The notes under the pieces are model-generated. The model was not told the DNA's origin. It did not search any database and saw nothing but the letters and a program-made list of their open reading frames with translations. Shown here piece after piece: positions 53,151-61,307 of a stretch of DNA of 61,325 nt (the stretch's first letter is position 1; every line of letters starts with the position of its first letter). The DNA comes from an uncultured Christensenellaceae bacterium. GTDB lineage: Bacteria; Bacillota; Clostridia; Christensenellales; Borkfalkiaceae. The stretch is from assembly GCA_910588465.1 (NCBI GenBank), contig CAJUOP010000013.1, positions 1-61,325 of the forward strand, written 5' to 3'. The translations under genes and the position numbers were made by a program.

Positions 53151-53546
53151 TTACTGATTAAGCAGTTCTTTGATTTGTTCTTCTGTATAGGGGCTTACAC
53201 AATCGCGCGCACACAAATGTGTTTGACTCCAAATCATCATTTGCGTTAAGATGGGAACAAAACTTTTTCCAAGCTCAGTCAAAGAATATTCTACTTTCGG
53301 CGGCACTTCTTTATAAATTTCACGGTGTATAAAACCGTCGTCTTCCAACTCTCGCAACTGCTTCGTAAGAGTAGATTGCGTGATTCCGTCAATTCTTCTC
53401 AATAGTTCGCCAAATCGTTGCACCTTACCAACAGCTATATACCACAAAATAAGGAACTTCCATTTGCCGCTTAAAACGGATTGCAATGTACTCATCGGCA
53501 CACAACGTGCCATAACTTCTCTTTTTCTGAATTTGTTGTCTGTCAT
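53151..53546 (-). CDS. HxlR family transcriptional regulator
   Basis: 131 aa winged helix of the HxlR type: LSGKWKFLILWYIA, RFGELLRRIDGITQSTLTKQLRELE, YKEVPPKVEYSLTELG. A Cys near residue 15 (ARCVP) could sense thiol stress as in YodB-like members (inference). Divergent from the radical SAM gene; the IR between them may be its operator. Confidence 0.92.
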   Translation of the reverse strand: MTDNKFRKREVMARCVPMSTLQSVLSGKWKFLILWYIAVGKVQRFGELLRRIDGITQSTLTKQLRELEDDGFIHREIYKEVPPKVEYSLTELGKSFVPILTQMMIWSQTHLCARDCVSPYTEEQIKELLNQ

Positions 53547-53563
53547 AATGAACCTCGATATTT

Positions 53564-53592
53564 ATTATAACGAATTTTCAAAGTTAAGTCAA
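53564..53592 (-). promoter_or_regulatory. Promoter of hxlR
   Basis: TTGACT (53592-53587), 17 bp, TATAAT (53569-53564). Confidence 0.8.
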
Positions 53593-53598
53593 TCGCCA

Positions 53599-53618
53599 TA
53601 GTATCTTTTTTGATACTA
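53599..53618. promoter_or_regulatory. Candidate HxlR operator
   Basis: TAGTATC-TTTTTT-GATACTA, a perfect 7-bp inverted repeat, sits between the two divergent promoters. Confidence 0.6.
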
Positions 53619-53638
53619 CTACTAAATAAAGACAGTAC

Positions 53639-53668
53639 TTGAATTGCAATACTATTAGGATTTATAAT
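53639..53668 (+). promoter_or_regulatory. Promoter of radical SAM gene
   Basis: TTGAAT (53639-53644), 18 bp, TATAAT (53663-53668). Confidence 0.65.
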
Positions 53669-53696
53669 AGAAGAAAAACAAAGGACGGTTTTTATT

Positions 53697-54581
53697 ATGC
53701 ACTATACAGGTACGGTTTGGCGTCCGCCTTACGAAGCGTGGTCGGCTCTATTACAAGTTACGGCAGGTTGCACACATCATAAGTGCAAGTTCTGCACTTT
53801 ATACGACGATGTTCCATTCAAGTTCCGTATGTCATCTATGGACGAAATCGAAGAAGATATAAAAGAATTATATCATTGTACACCCGATGTAACGAGAGTA
53901 TTTTTAGTCGGTGCAAATCCTTTTGTACTTTCTTCTGAAAAGCTACGGAATATTTCATATACGGCAAAACAGTATCTTAATCGACTGAAAACTATCGGCT
54001 GTTTTGCTCGAATAACCGATATTACCTCTAAAAGCATAGAAGAATTAAGGCAACTGCACAGTTGCGGATATAACGGCATTACTATCGGTGTGGAAACGGG
54101 CGATGACGAAGCATTGACCTTTATGCACAAAGGCTATACGTCTGCCGACATTTTGGAACAATGCCGCAAGCTCGACGAAGCGGGAATCGAATATAATTTC
54201 TTCTATCTAACAGGAATTTACGGTAAAAACAAAAGCACGCAAGGCGTTGAAAATACGGTAAAAGTATTTAATCAACTTAACCCTAAAATCGTCGGCGCAT
54301 CTATGCTTACCATTTACCCCACTTCGGAATTATATATCGAGATACAAAACGGAAATTGGGTTGAAGAAAGCGAAACGGAAAAATACAACGAGCTGAAAAT
54401 GCTTATAAACGGTTTGTCGATCAAAACGCATTTTGCCGCTTTGGGTGCATCTAATGCCGTACAACTGCATGGCAATCTTCCCTCTGACAGAGTGGAACTC
54501 ATTTCAGTAATCAACGAAGTGATCAACCGCTACGGCGAAAGCGAATTGAAGCGATACAGAAAAAACTTGAAACATCTTTAA
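53697..54581 (+). CDS. Radical SAM protein with CX4CX2C cluster motif
   Basis: 294 aa. Cluster motif GCTHHKCKFC has four residues between the first two cysteines instead of three. GITIGVETGDDEAL and YNFFYLTGIYG fit the HemN/Elp3-like radical SAM group (SAM-binding strands). No extra cluster domain. Probably under the divergent HxlR regulator. Reaction unknown. AT-rich, consistent with transfer. The ATG follows AAAGGACGG with a long spacer. Confidence 0.85.
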   Translation: MHYTGTVWRPPYEAWSALLQVTAGCTHHKCKFCTLYDDVPFKFRMSSMDEIEEDIKELYHCTPDVTRVFLVGANPFVLSSEKLRNISYTAKQYLNRLKTIGCFARITDITSKSIEELRQLHSCGYNGITIGVETGDDEALTFMHKGYTSADILEQCRKLDEAGIEYNFFYLTGIYGKNKSTQGVENTVKVFNQLNPKIVGASMLTIYPTSELYIEIQNGNWVEESETEKYNELKMLINGLSIKTHFAALGASNAVQLHGNLPSDRVELISVINEVINRYGESELKRYRKNLKHL

Positions 54582-54585
54582 CAAA

Positions 54586-54612
54586 AAAGCCGAGATTAGC
54601 TCTCGGCTTTCT
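54586..54612 (+). terminator. Terminator after radical SAM gene
   Basis: AAGCCGAGA and TCTCGGCTT, 5-nt loop, then TCT. T-run is short. Confidence 0.65.
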
Positions 54613-54616
54613 ACCC

Positions 54617-54649
54617 TAAATTACTGTTTATCTTACAGCCATTACATAG
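54617..54649 (-). repeat. 33-nt promoter/leader-like motif, copy B
   Basis: Minus strand: CTATGTAATGGCTGTAAGAT then AAACAGTAATTTA, related to 48569-48602 and 23411-23443, but here between two converging genes, not upstream of one. Confidence 0.5.
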
Positions 54650-54662
54650 TTTATAATACTCA

Positions 54663-55649
54663 TCAATTGAGCTTTTGCCCGCATTCGGGACAAAAGTTTG
54701 CACCTGCGACAATCGGCTTTCCGCACTTAGAGCAAAATTGGTGAATGGGATTACCGCATCCGGAGCAGAATTTGCTATCGGGTTGAATAGGTTTTCGGCA
54801 TACGGAGCAAATATCCGACGGCGACATGGTATTTGACGAAATCACTTCTTTGCCAAGCACATTACCGACGCCAACGCCCAAAATCGTCCCCGCCGTCCCG
54901 TTTCCTGCCGCCGCTTTTAAGGCGTCTGCCTGCGCTATTTTAGCATACACGTCAACATTATTTCGCATAAGCCCAAGTCTTGCGTTTTCGTCTACGGCTT
55001 TTTCCAACTCGGGCGGAACGGAAAGATTCTCTATGTCGAATGCGGTCAGTGTGACGCCGAGTTCGCCGCAACGTGCCGCAACGGATTTTTTCACCTCCTC
55101 ACTCAATTCGGCATATTTGGACGTCATATCCGAAAGGCTTACGTTACAAGTCGCAAACGCAGACGAAATGCTTCCCACCAGCAAAGTCCGCAATGCTTTA
55201 TTCAACTTGTTCGTCTCGTAGCATTCCGCCATACCCGCGACCGACGTAAGAAACAATTCGGGAACTGTAATTTTGAACGAATATGCTCCGTTTCCTCTGA
55301 TTCTTATAATTCCGTATTCTGTTTGTACGGGAACGGGATTCGACGTTCCCCACCGTATTCCCGTAATCTCCTTTACGTTAACAAAATAAATCTCGGATTT
55401 GAACGGTGTTTCAAATCCGTATTTCCAGGCAAGTAACTTACTTATAACAGGCAAACTGTCTGTGTTGAGTTTATACGTTCCCGCCCCGAAGACATCCGCC
55501 GTTTTACCTTTATCGCAAAATACAGCCACTTGACTTTCGCGCACGGTAAGCGAAGACCCTTTTTTTATTACGTTGTCTTTCATATCGAACTTTTGCACCA
55601 ACGTTTCATCGTCAAATGCGTGCAACTCTATTATTTTAAGCATTCCCAT
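54663..55649 (-). CDS. SPFH domain / virion-core-like protein with double zinc ribbon
   Basis: 328 aa. Residues 1-240 are SPFH/YdjI-like (VRESQVAVFCDKGK, IRIRGNGAYSFKI), followed by a Gly-rich linker (about 245-270). Two zinc ribbons close the C-terminus (CSVCRKP...CSGCG; CSKCGKP...CPECG). B. subtilis YdjI is of this type and is linked to PspA-dependent membrane protection. No PspA or TPM gene is present here. It follows the multi-zinc-ribbon gene by 17 nt in one operon. Confidence 0.85.
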   Translation of the reverse strand: MGMLKIIELHAFDDETLVQKFDMKDNVIKKGSSLTVRESQVAVFCDKGKTADVFGAGTYKLNTDSLPVISKLLAWKYGFETPFKSEIYFVNVKEITGIRWGTSNPVPVQTEYGIIRIRGNGAYSFKITVPELFLTSVAGMAECYETNKLNKALRTLLVGSISSAFATCNVSLSDMTSKYAELSEEVKKSVAARCGELGVTLTAFDIENLSVPPELEKAVDENARLGLMRNNVDVYAKIAQADALKAAAGNGTAGTILGVGVGNVLGKEVISSNTMSPSDICSVCRKPIQPDSKFCSGCGNPIHQFCSKCGKPIVAGANFCPECGQKLN

Positions 55650-55666
55650 ATCTGAATTTCCTTTTA

Positions 55667-57292
55667 TTAGTTAAACTCCATAGTTTTTATTGCGTGTTCG
55701 AAAATCGGCGCCCAATACCATCTGTCTTTACCGAGACAGTTCCAACTGCCGATACCTTGTTTCCCGTCCAACGAGAAGAAAAACATTGCGTTATATATAG
55801 GCTGGTCAATGGCAGCGGAAATAAAATCGACAAAGAAAATATTGCCGCTTGACGCGATGATTTTCGCTTCCCCGAATTTTGCCGAAGAGAGCGAGTTTTT
55901 CAACATAGCGAGCATTTGCTTACCGAAAGCCGCAACGTCTTTGCTATTGAGCGAACCGCCGAAATTCACGTTCAGATTCACCGTTGCGTCGGGCGTAGTA
56001 TATATGTAACGCGGCGCATTTGCGGGATACTTTATACGGCGCAATTCGTCCGACATCACTTCAAAACTTTCGGGCATTACGGCGGTGATTTTACCGTCCG
56101 CTATACGCGCCCGCACGAACTTTACATCGGGCAGTTCGCATCCCTGCGGCATATCAGCGCGGATATTTTCGTAGTTTATGCCTCCCACAGTGCAGTCGAG
56201 CGCGTTACCTTTTACGATGAAAGTCGTCCCGCACGCCGAGCAATACGCGGTCTTTCCGTTTTCGTCAAGCACAATGGGGCTGCCGCATTGCGTGCATATA
56301 AGAGCTTCGAGTTCGTTTGCACGCCGAATTTCTATTCCGTCTGCTTTGCCGCGGATATTGCCGCAAGACAGGCATACTCCGTCTTCACCTAGCGTACCGC
56401 CGCAAGCGGGACAAATATTGCTTTCCAGCCGCTCGCCGTCCGAAATTTTAATTTTTATTTCCGCGTCGGAAAGTATATCGACGGAATCGCTCTTTGCTTT
56501 GACCATCGGCTTTGCATCACCGTAATTGTATTTGCGCTCTCCTTTAACATAAATTTCGCCCTGCGGTATATTGGTCTTTTCCGCAATAATCTCAAACGCT
56601 TCAATTAAATTATCGGTCATTCTGTCGAAATATGCGCCGTTATCTCTGCCGCGCACAAACGCGCAATAAACGATTTCTTTATCTGTCTGATAGCCGTTGG
56701 TCTGCTCCAAACGCGCGGTAACAAAGTAAGCGTTTTTGTAATCGACGACGTCAAAGCATCCCGCAGGAACAACGTCCACGATGAATGCGGAATATTTGTG
56801 TTTAAGTTGTGATACCCACATTTTTAGCTTATTAAACAAAACCAAATCATCGGTTTCGTCAATCAGTTTTGCGCGTTTACCATAATTTTTCAATATTCGG
56901 TGCGCTTTTGCAAAGCCGTACTGCTCCGTGATTGCATAGCAATAATAGGCTTTTTTCTCGTCATAATACGGACTTTTTTTATCGCCGTAAAGAAAATACC
57001 CGATAAGCGCACAATCGCAGTTTATGTTATCCAACGCATTGTCAAGATACGTCAAATCACTGTCCGTAATCGCATTATTCCGCAAGCGACATAAAACATA
57101 ATGCGCACAAGCGTTATCGTCGCCGTTAAGCAAAAGTGTCATCAGTTCTTCTTCCGACGCATTAAAGTAATCGGTCGAAGACTTGCAATAAACTTCCCTG
57201 TCACGCTCCGTGTCGCATTTTATCGCTTTCAAATATTTTCCGGTAACTTTTCTTGCAAAAGCCACCGCCTGTTTATTTTGCTTTTCAATCAT
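55667..57292 (-). CDS. Multi-zinc-ribbon protein of unknown function
   Basis: 541 aa. N-terminal helical part with TPR/Sel1-like look (residues 1-140), a beta-rich part (140-265), then CPACG...CLSCG and CTQCG...CSACG zinc ribbons (about 290-365). The C-terminal domain (about 385-541) resembles DcrB/PsbP-like folds (inference). Partial similarity in layout to YdjG of B. subtilis, also encoded next to an SPFH protein. First gene of the operon, with promoter TTGCAA-17-TATAAT. AT-rich. Confidence 0.7.
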   Translation of the reverse strand: MIEKQNKQAVAFARKVTGKYLKAIKCDTERDREVYCKSSTDYFNASEEELMTLLLNGDDNACAHYVLCRLRNNAITDSDLTYLDNALDNINCDCALIGYFLYGDKKSPYYDEKKAYYCYAITEQYGFAKAHRILKNYGKRAKLIDETDDLVLFNKLKMWVSQLKHKYSAFIVDVVPAGCFDVVDYKNAYFVTARLEQTNGYQTDKEIVYCAFVRGRDNGAYFDRMTDNLIEAFEIIAEKTNIPQGEIYVKGERKYNYGDAKPMVKAKSDSVDILSDAEIKIKISDGERLESNICPACGGTLGEDGVCLSCGNIRGKADGIEIRRANELEALICTQCGSPIVLDENGKTAYCSACGTTFIVKGNALDCTVGGINYENIRADMPQGCELPDVKFVRARIADGKITAVMPESFEVMSDELRRIKYPANAPRYIYTTPDATVNLNVNFGGSLNSKDVAAFGKQMLAMLKNSLSSAKFGEAKIIASSGNIFFVDFISAAIDQPIYNAMFFFSLDGKQGIGSWNCLGKDRWYWAPIFEHAIKTMEFN

Positions 57293-57365
57293 TCGCTTTT
57301 ATCTCTTATTTGCGTAAATCTGTTGCTGATGCAACCGTATTTTTGGTTCGTATGATACCGTATAA

Positions 57366-57394
57366 ATTATAACACTTTATTTATCGCATTGCAA
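57366..57394 (-). promoter_or_regulatory. Promoter of the zinc-ribbon/SPFH operon
   Basis: TTGCAA (57394-57389), 17 bp, TATAAT (57371-57366). Leader of about 65 nt. Confidence 0.8.
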
Positions 57395-57566
57395 GAATTA
57401 TAGAAACAAAAACAGATACTCTTATGGCTCTGCACGGTAAGCGAAAAACATTATTCGTCAAATCTTAAAATTTGTCCTTTACTACTTGCAAATTCGCTGT
57501 TTATGGGTAATCGTTTTTGATGATTTTATGGTATAATTAAAATATCATAAATAAGGAGCAACGTCT

Positions 57567-58031
57567 ATGGATATGCAAAAAATCGGCTCGTTTTTAGCTG
57601 AGTTGCGAAAAGAAAAAAATCTGACGCAGGATGAACTCGGTGCGCAAATCGGAGTCACGAATAAAACCATATCGCGCTGGGAAACCGGCAACTATCTACC
57701 GCCCGTCGAAATGCTGCAAACTCTTGGCGACAATTTCGGTGTAAGCATAAACGAAATATTGAACGGCGAAAGGATAAGCGACGGAAACTATAAAGATATT
57801 TCGGAACAAAATATCAAATCTGCGCTGACAAAAAGCGATTCGGTAATAGCGAAACACAGAAAAATTATGAACTGGGTTATCGCTGTCGTTGTGGCCGCGT
57901 TATACATAACGATTAGTCTTATAACTTTGAAATGGCAATATACCTGGATTATCTGGGCGGTTTATTGTGTGTATCGAACAGTCGAGAGTATAATAATTTA
58001 CCGTCTGAACGTTCACGTCAAATCAAAATAG
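57567..58031 (+). CDS. XRE regulator with C-terminal membrane segments
   Basis: 154 aa. Helix-turn-helix LTQDELGAQIGVTNKTISRWE (residues 19-39) and NFGVSINEILNGERI, then a linker and two hydrophobic segments (about 101-120 and 122-140), so DNA binding at the membrane is predicted. AAGGAG lies 8 nt before the ATG, and TATAAT (57532-57537) with an extended TG upstream. Lies 85 nt before the Sel1 gene. Targets unknown. Confidence 0.88.
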   Translation: MDMQKIGSFLAELRKEKNLTQDELGAQIGVTNKTISRWETGNYLPPVEMLQTLGDNFGVSINEILNGERISDGNYKDISEQNIKSALTKSDSVIAKHRKIMNWVIAVVVAALYITISLITLKWQYTWIIWAVYCVYRTVESIIIYRLNVHVKSK

Positions 58032-58057
58032 ACGTTATTAATCGGGTGTGAAATTAT

Positions 58058-58086
58058 TTGCTTTTTATTATTCTCAGTGCTATAAT
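58058..58086 (+). promoter_or_regulatory. Promoter of Sel1 repeat gene
   Basis: TTGCTT (58058-58063), 17 bp, TATAAT (58081-58086). Confidence 0.75.
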
Positions 58087-58116
58087 TTAGAATAAATAAT
58101 TAGTAAGGAGTCAAAA

Positions 58117-59301
58117 ATGGATATCGAAAAATTAAAAATCGGCGCCAAAAACGGCAACGCGGAAGCACAGTGTGCGTTAGGTAAAATCTTATTGCGTATC
58201 GATTACGATGGTACGGAGATAGACGAAAACGCAGACGAAGGCGTCGGGCTGCTTAAAAGCGCGGCAAAGCAAGGCAATGCTGAAGCCGAGTTCAATTTGG
58301 GCTTGTGCTATCTTTACGGGCGCGGAGTTGACGAAGATAAAACGGAAGCATTCAAGCATACCCTATCCGCCGCAAAAAAGAATTATGCTTCCGCGCAAAA
58401 TAATATTGGTACTTTTTACGAAAACGGGATAGGCGTTGAAAAAGACGAAAATGCCGCCTTCGAGTGGTATAAAAAATCGGCAGACCAAGGCAATGATATC
58501 GGGCAACTGAACGTAGGTAATTGCTATAAGGATGGAATTGCCGTAAAGCGAGATTTCTCGGAAGCTCTCAAATGGATGAAGCTGTCCGCCGAACAAGGGA
58601 ATGCCGACGCTTTGTTCGAGATTGGTATTTTTTACGAAAACGGTTACGGCGTCAGCCGCGACGCTAAAGAATCGTTCAACTGGTATAAAAAAGCCGCCGA
58701 AAAAAATCACGGCAAAGCCATGTGTTACGTCGGCTATTGCTATCAGTACGGCGACGGTGTGGAGCGCAATCTTCAAGAAGCCGTTAAGTGGTATCAGGCG
58801 TCTATGGAACAAAAATATTTTCAGGCTTTCACCAATATGGGTTATTGCTATCAGTACGGCGAAGGCGTAGAAGAGAATATGAATGCGGCAATTATGATGT
58901 ATCGTGCGGGCGCCCAACTCGGCAGTACGGACGCGCTTTATAATCTCGGCATCTGCTACTCTTACGGCTACGGCGTTAAACAAAGCGACGAGGAAGCCGC
59001 GAAATATTTTCTCGCCGGAGCAAACGCGGGCTGCGACAGATGCCAATTCAGAATAGGCGTTTGTTACGGTTGCGGCGACGGCGTTGAAGAAGATGCCGAC
59101 AAGGCTATCGAATATCTGACTCGTGCCGCAAAACAAGGCAACGACGACGCAATGTATTCGCTCGGCGAATTTTACGAAAACGGTATTGGTGTCGAAGAAG
59201 ATCTTGACGAAGCCGTGAAATACTATAAAGCCGCCGCCACGGAAGGCAATGAAGATGCAATAAAGAAATTGAAAAAAAGAAAATTCAAAAGATATATGTA
59301 A
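58117..59301 (+). CDS. Sel1-repeat protein
   Basis: 394 aa made almost wholly of about ten Sel1-like repeats of 36 residues (pattern AxAxxxLGxxYxxGxGVxxDxxxAxxWYxxAAxxG). Such solenoids bind proteins; they serve as adaptors, signalling scaffolds or immunity-type proteins. No signal peptide, so cytosolic. AAGGAG precedes the ATG. Near-identical repeat units suggest recent expansion. Confidence 0.92.
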   Translation: MDIEKLKIGAKNGNAEAQCALGKILLRIDYDGTEIDENADEGVGLLKSAAKQGNAEAEFNLGLCYLYGRGVDEDKTEAFKHTLSAAKKNYASAQNNIGTFYENGIGVEKDENAAFEWYKKSADQGNDIGQLNVGNCYKDGIAVKRDFSEALKWMKLSAEQGNADALFEIGIFYENGYGVSRDAKESFNWYKKAAEKNHGKAMCYVGYCYQYGDGVERNLQEAVKWYQASMEQKYFQAFTNMGYCYQYGEGVEENMNAAIMMYRAGAQLGSTDALYNLGICYSYGYGVKQSDEEAAKYFLAGANAGCDRCQFRIGVCYGCGDGVEEDADKAIEYLTRAAKQGNDDAMYSLGEFYENGIGVEEDLDEAVKYYKAAATEGNEDAIKKLKKRKFKRYM

Positions 59302-59487
59302 GCCGAATTAAAGGAATATAGCGCATATTTCTCCCTGTTCCCTTTTATATTCCGGACACTACTGTTCTATTCGCAAATATCAAATAAAGCCGCAATACAG
59401 CGGTGGCACATAGTTATGGACTAAAATAACACTAGAGCGGCACTATTCACACAAGGAAAGGTTTTGAAATTAAAAATCAATGAAAAC

Positions 59488-59523
59488 AAAAAGTCGGGAC
59501 TCCTTTCGGAATCTCGACTTTTT
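59488..59523. terminator. Hairpin terminator after Sel1 gene
   Basis: AAAAAGTCG...CGACTTTTT with an inner imperfect stem and TTTC loop. Works in either direction. Confidence 0.75.
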
Positions 59524-59979
59524 GCCAACTCTGCGGTGGGCAAATGCTCATAGAGCGCGGAAGGTTTGGGCAGTATAGCCGCCCGTGTCTTAGCTTACGG
59601 AAAGGGCGTAAGTTTTGTTTTGTTACGCAAAATTCGTAAGCCGTGATAGGCTTTTATAAGTGTACGATTTTTTCGGAAAACGGCACTAAAATCAATTCTC
59701 TAACTTAATAGAATGACCAACCATCATAGAGCACATTATGTTGCTAAACACGGTTAGAAGTCGGTGATACAAGAAGTTATCAGCGGCTTTTTTCGCGCCT
59801 TTTTTACGGTATCTATTCCACTCTTTCTTGCGTGGACGAAAATATTAATTGTTCTCAAACGGAGGTAAACGCAATGACAATAAGACCGCCTTAAGCGGCA
59901 AGCAAATGACAAGCAAAATCACAAGACACGGCAAAATCAAACAGCGCCTCTCGAACGGACAAAACGGGATATGCGGAGT

Positions 59980-60020
59980 ATATCCATATCTCATTAGGCT
60001 ACAAGTAGCCAAGTTCGCCC
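59980..60020 (+). other. Candidate oriT-like palindrome
   Basis: Perfect palindrome GGCTAC-AA-GTAGCC (59998-60011) with conserved flanks, directly upstream of the relaxase frame. A second degenerate copy is at 48655-48695. oriT of MobV systems normally lies just upstream of the mob gene. Confidence 0.55.
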
Positions 60021-60044
60021 TTGCAGGGGGCAATTATTTAAATT

Positions 60045-61238
60045 ATAAGTTATCAGGTAGTCAGAGTAGAACAGTTTACAAAAGGCAGTTTAGGCAAAAT
60101 AGGTGGCGAAACGGAACGCACGAGCAAGCACCACCGCAACGAAGATATAGACAGCGAGCGCACACCGCTCAATCTGTATTTCAAAAGGTCGGAAGGCGGT
60201 CTTACCGCTCAATGGAAAAAGACTATGCAAGAGCTAAACGCAACCTTCCGAGAGAAGAAAAAGTCAGTTGCTTTCGAGGGTATGATTATCACGTCGGACA
60301 CGGCGTTCTTCGAGCAACTCGGTTGGGAAAAAGGTAAAGATACACCGTATGCGGTAATGGAGTTTTTTAACCGCTGTTATGAGTTCGCGTTACAGGAATT
60401 CGGGTATCACGGCACGGACAAAAATATACTGTCTGCCGTTATACACGTGGACGAAAAGACACCGCATTTGCAACTCTACTACATACCCGTCGTTGACACT
60501 GCCAAAAAGAAAGTCTATGAGAAAGGCGCGGACGGAAAAGTGAAAAGAAACGAAAAAGGCTCGCCTATTCAGAAGAAAGACGAACACGGCAAAAGCATTT
60601 ACGAGTATGTGTCGTTGGAACAGCCAAAACTTTGCAGTTCGGACTTTTGGAGTGAACACGGTGGACAGTTACCCTACGGTAATATGCAAGATAGCTTTCA
60701 CGAGCAAATAGGCGTTCACTACGGTTTGGATCGCGGCGAAGTCGGCTCGAACAAAAAGCACACGACCAAGTACCAATGGCAAAAAGCGCAACAGGAAGCC
60801 GAGCTTGCAAATCTCGAAGCTAAAAAAGTTCAAGCGGAAAGTATCATACAAGAAGCCGAAACTGCCGTGGAAACAAGGGATAAAGCGTTGGAAGAATTAA
60901 AACCGTTACAGAAATATTTAGACGCTTTCAAGGAAGCGATGAGCGGTAATCTGCCGTTATCCCCTACGAAGTTGAGAAAGATGATTATAGGTCTTACCAC
61001 CGAGTATAAGCGGTTGGAAAAAGAAAAGTTAATCAAAGATAAAGACAGCGAAAATCTTTTCAACCTACTGCGGCAAGCGGAACAGCGAATACCCGAATTG
61101 GAAAAGCACAAAGAGTTTTTGCTATTCCTTTCGGAGTACGCGCCGGACAAATTGGAAGAAGCAAAGCACACGGCAACCGAGCGCAAGAACGCACCGAAAC
61201 CACCCACTTCCACAAAACGGAATTGGTGGTCAAAGTAA
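60045..61238 (+). CDS. MobV/Mob_Pre family relaxase, non-canonical or lost start codon
   Basis: Plasmid/transposon mobilization protein that nicks oriT. The conserved frame starts with SYQVVRVEQFTKGSLGKIGG and NEDIDSERTPLNLYF, matching MobV N-termini. The codon where Met is expected is ATA (60045-60047); an in-frame TAA lies two codons before it. The first ATG in frame is at 60225, 60 codons in, which would drop the N-terminal motif. HVDEKTPHLQLYYIPV (HxDExTPH, metal-binding motif 3) is intact, and a coiled coil follows (about 245-390). The His of the usual HNER motif seems to be Glu here. Confidence 0.8.
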   Translation: MSYQVVRVEQFTKGSLGKIGGETERTSKHHRNEDIDSERTPLNLYFKRSEGGLTAQWKKTMQELNATFREKKKSVAFEGMIITSDTAFFEQLGWEKGKDTPYAVMEFFNRCYEFALQEFGYHGTDKNILSAVIHVDEKTPHLQLYYIPVVDTAKKKVYEKGADGKVKRNEKGSPIQKKDEHGKSIYEYVSLEQPKLCSSDFWSEHGGQLPYGNMQDSFHEQIGVHYGLDRGEVGSNKKHTTKYQWQKAQQEAELANLEAKKVQAESIIQEAETAVETRDKALEELKPLQKYLDAFKEAMSGNLPLSPTKLRKMIIGLTTEYKRLEKEKLIKDKDSENLFNLLRQAEQRIPELEKHKEFLLFLSEYAPDKLEEAKHTATERKNAPKPPTSTKRNWWSK

Positions 61239-61278
61239 AAAATCATTAAAAACCGTTCTACTACTCTATTGGATTCCG

Positions 61279-61307
61279 TTGACAAGATACCCATAAAAGC
61301 GTATAAT
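61279..61307 (+). promoter_or_regulatory. Promoter reading out of the window
   Basis: TTGACA (61279-61284), 17 bp, TATAAT (61302-61307). The gene it serves lies beyond the window. Confidence 0.8.

Larger units (their letters stand above)
59302..60044 (+). other. Gene-free mobilization leader region
   Basis: Contains a terminator hairpin (59488-59523), the short hairpin GGGCAGTATAGCCGCCC (about 59570), GGAGGTAAACGCAATGAC, and the oriT-like palindrome. Reading frames here are broken: the frame starting at ATG 59874 stops after six codons. I see no protein gene. Confidence 0.6.

Noticed and set aside
59849..60337. Long frame upstream of and overlapping the relaxase
   Set aside because: It overlaps the conserved relaxase frame and its composition is that of a shifted frame; the likely ATG at 59874 is followed by an early stop.
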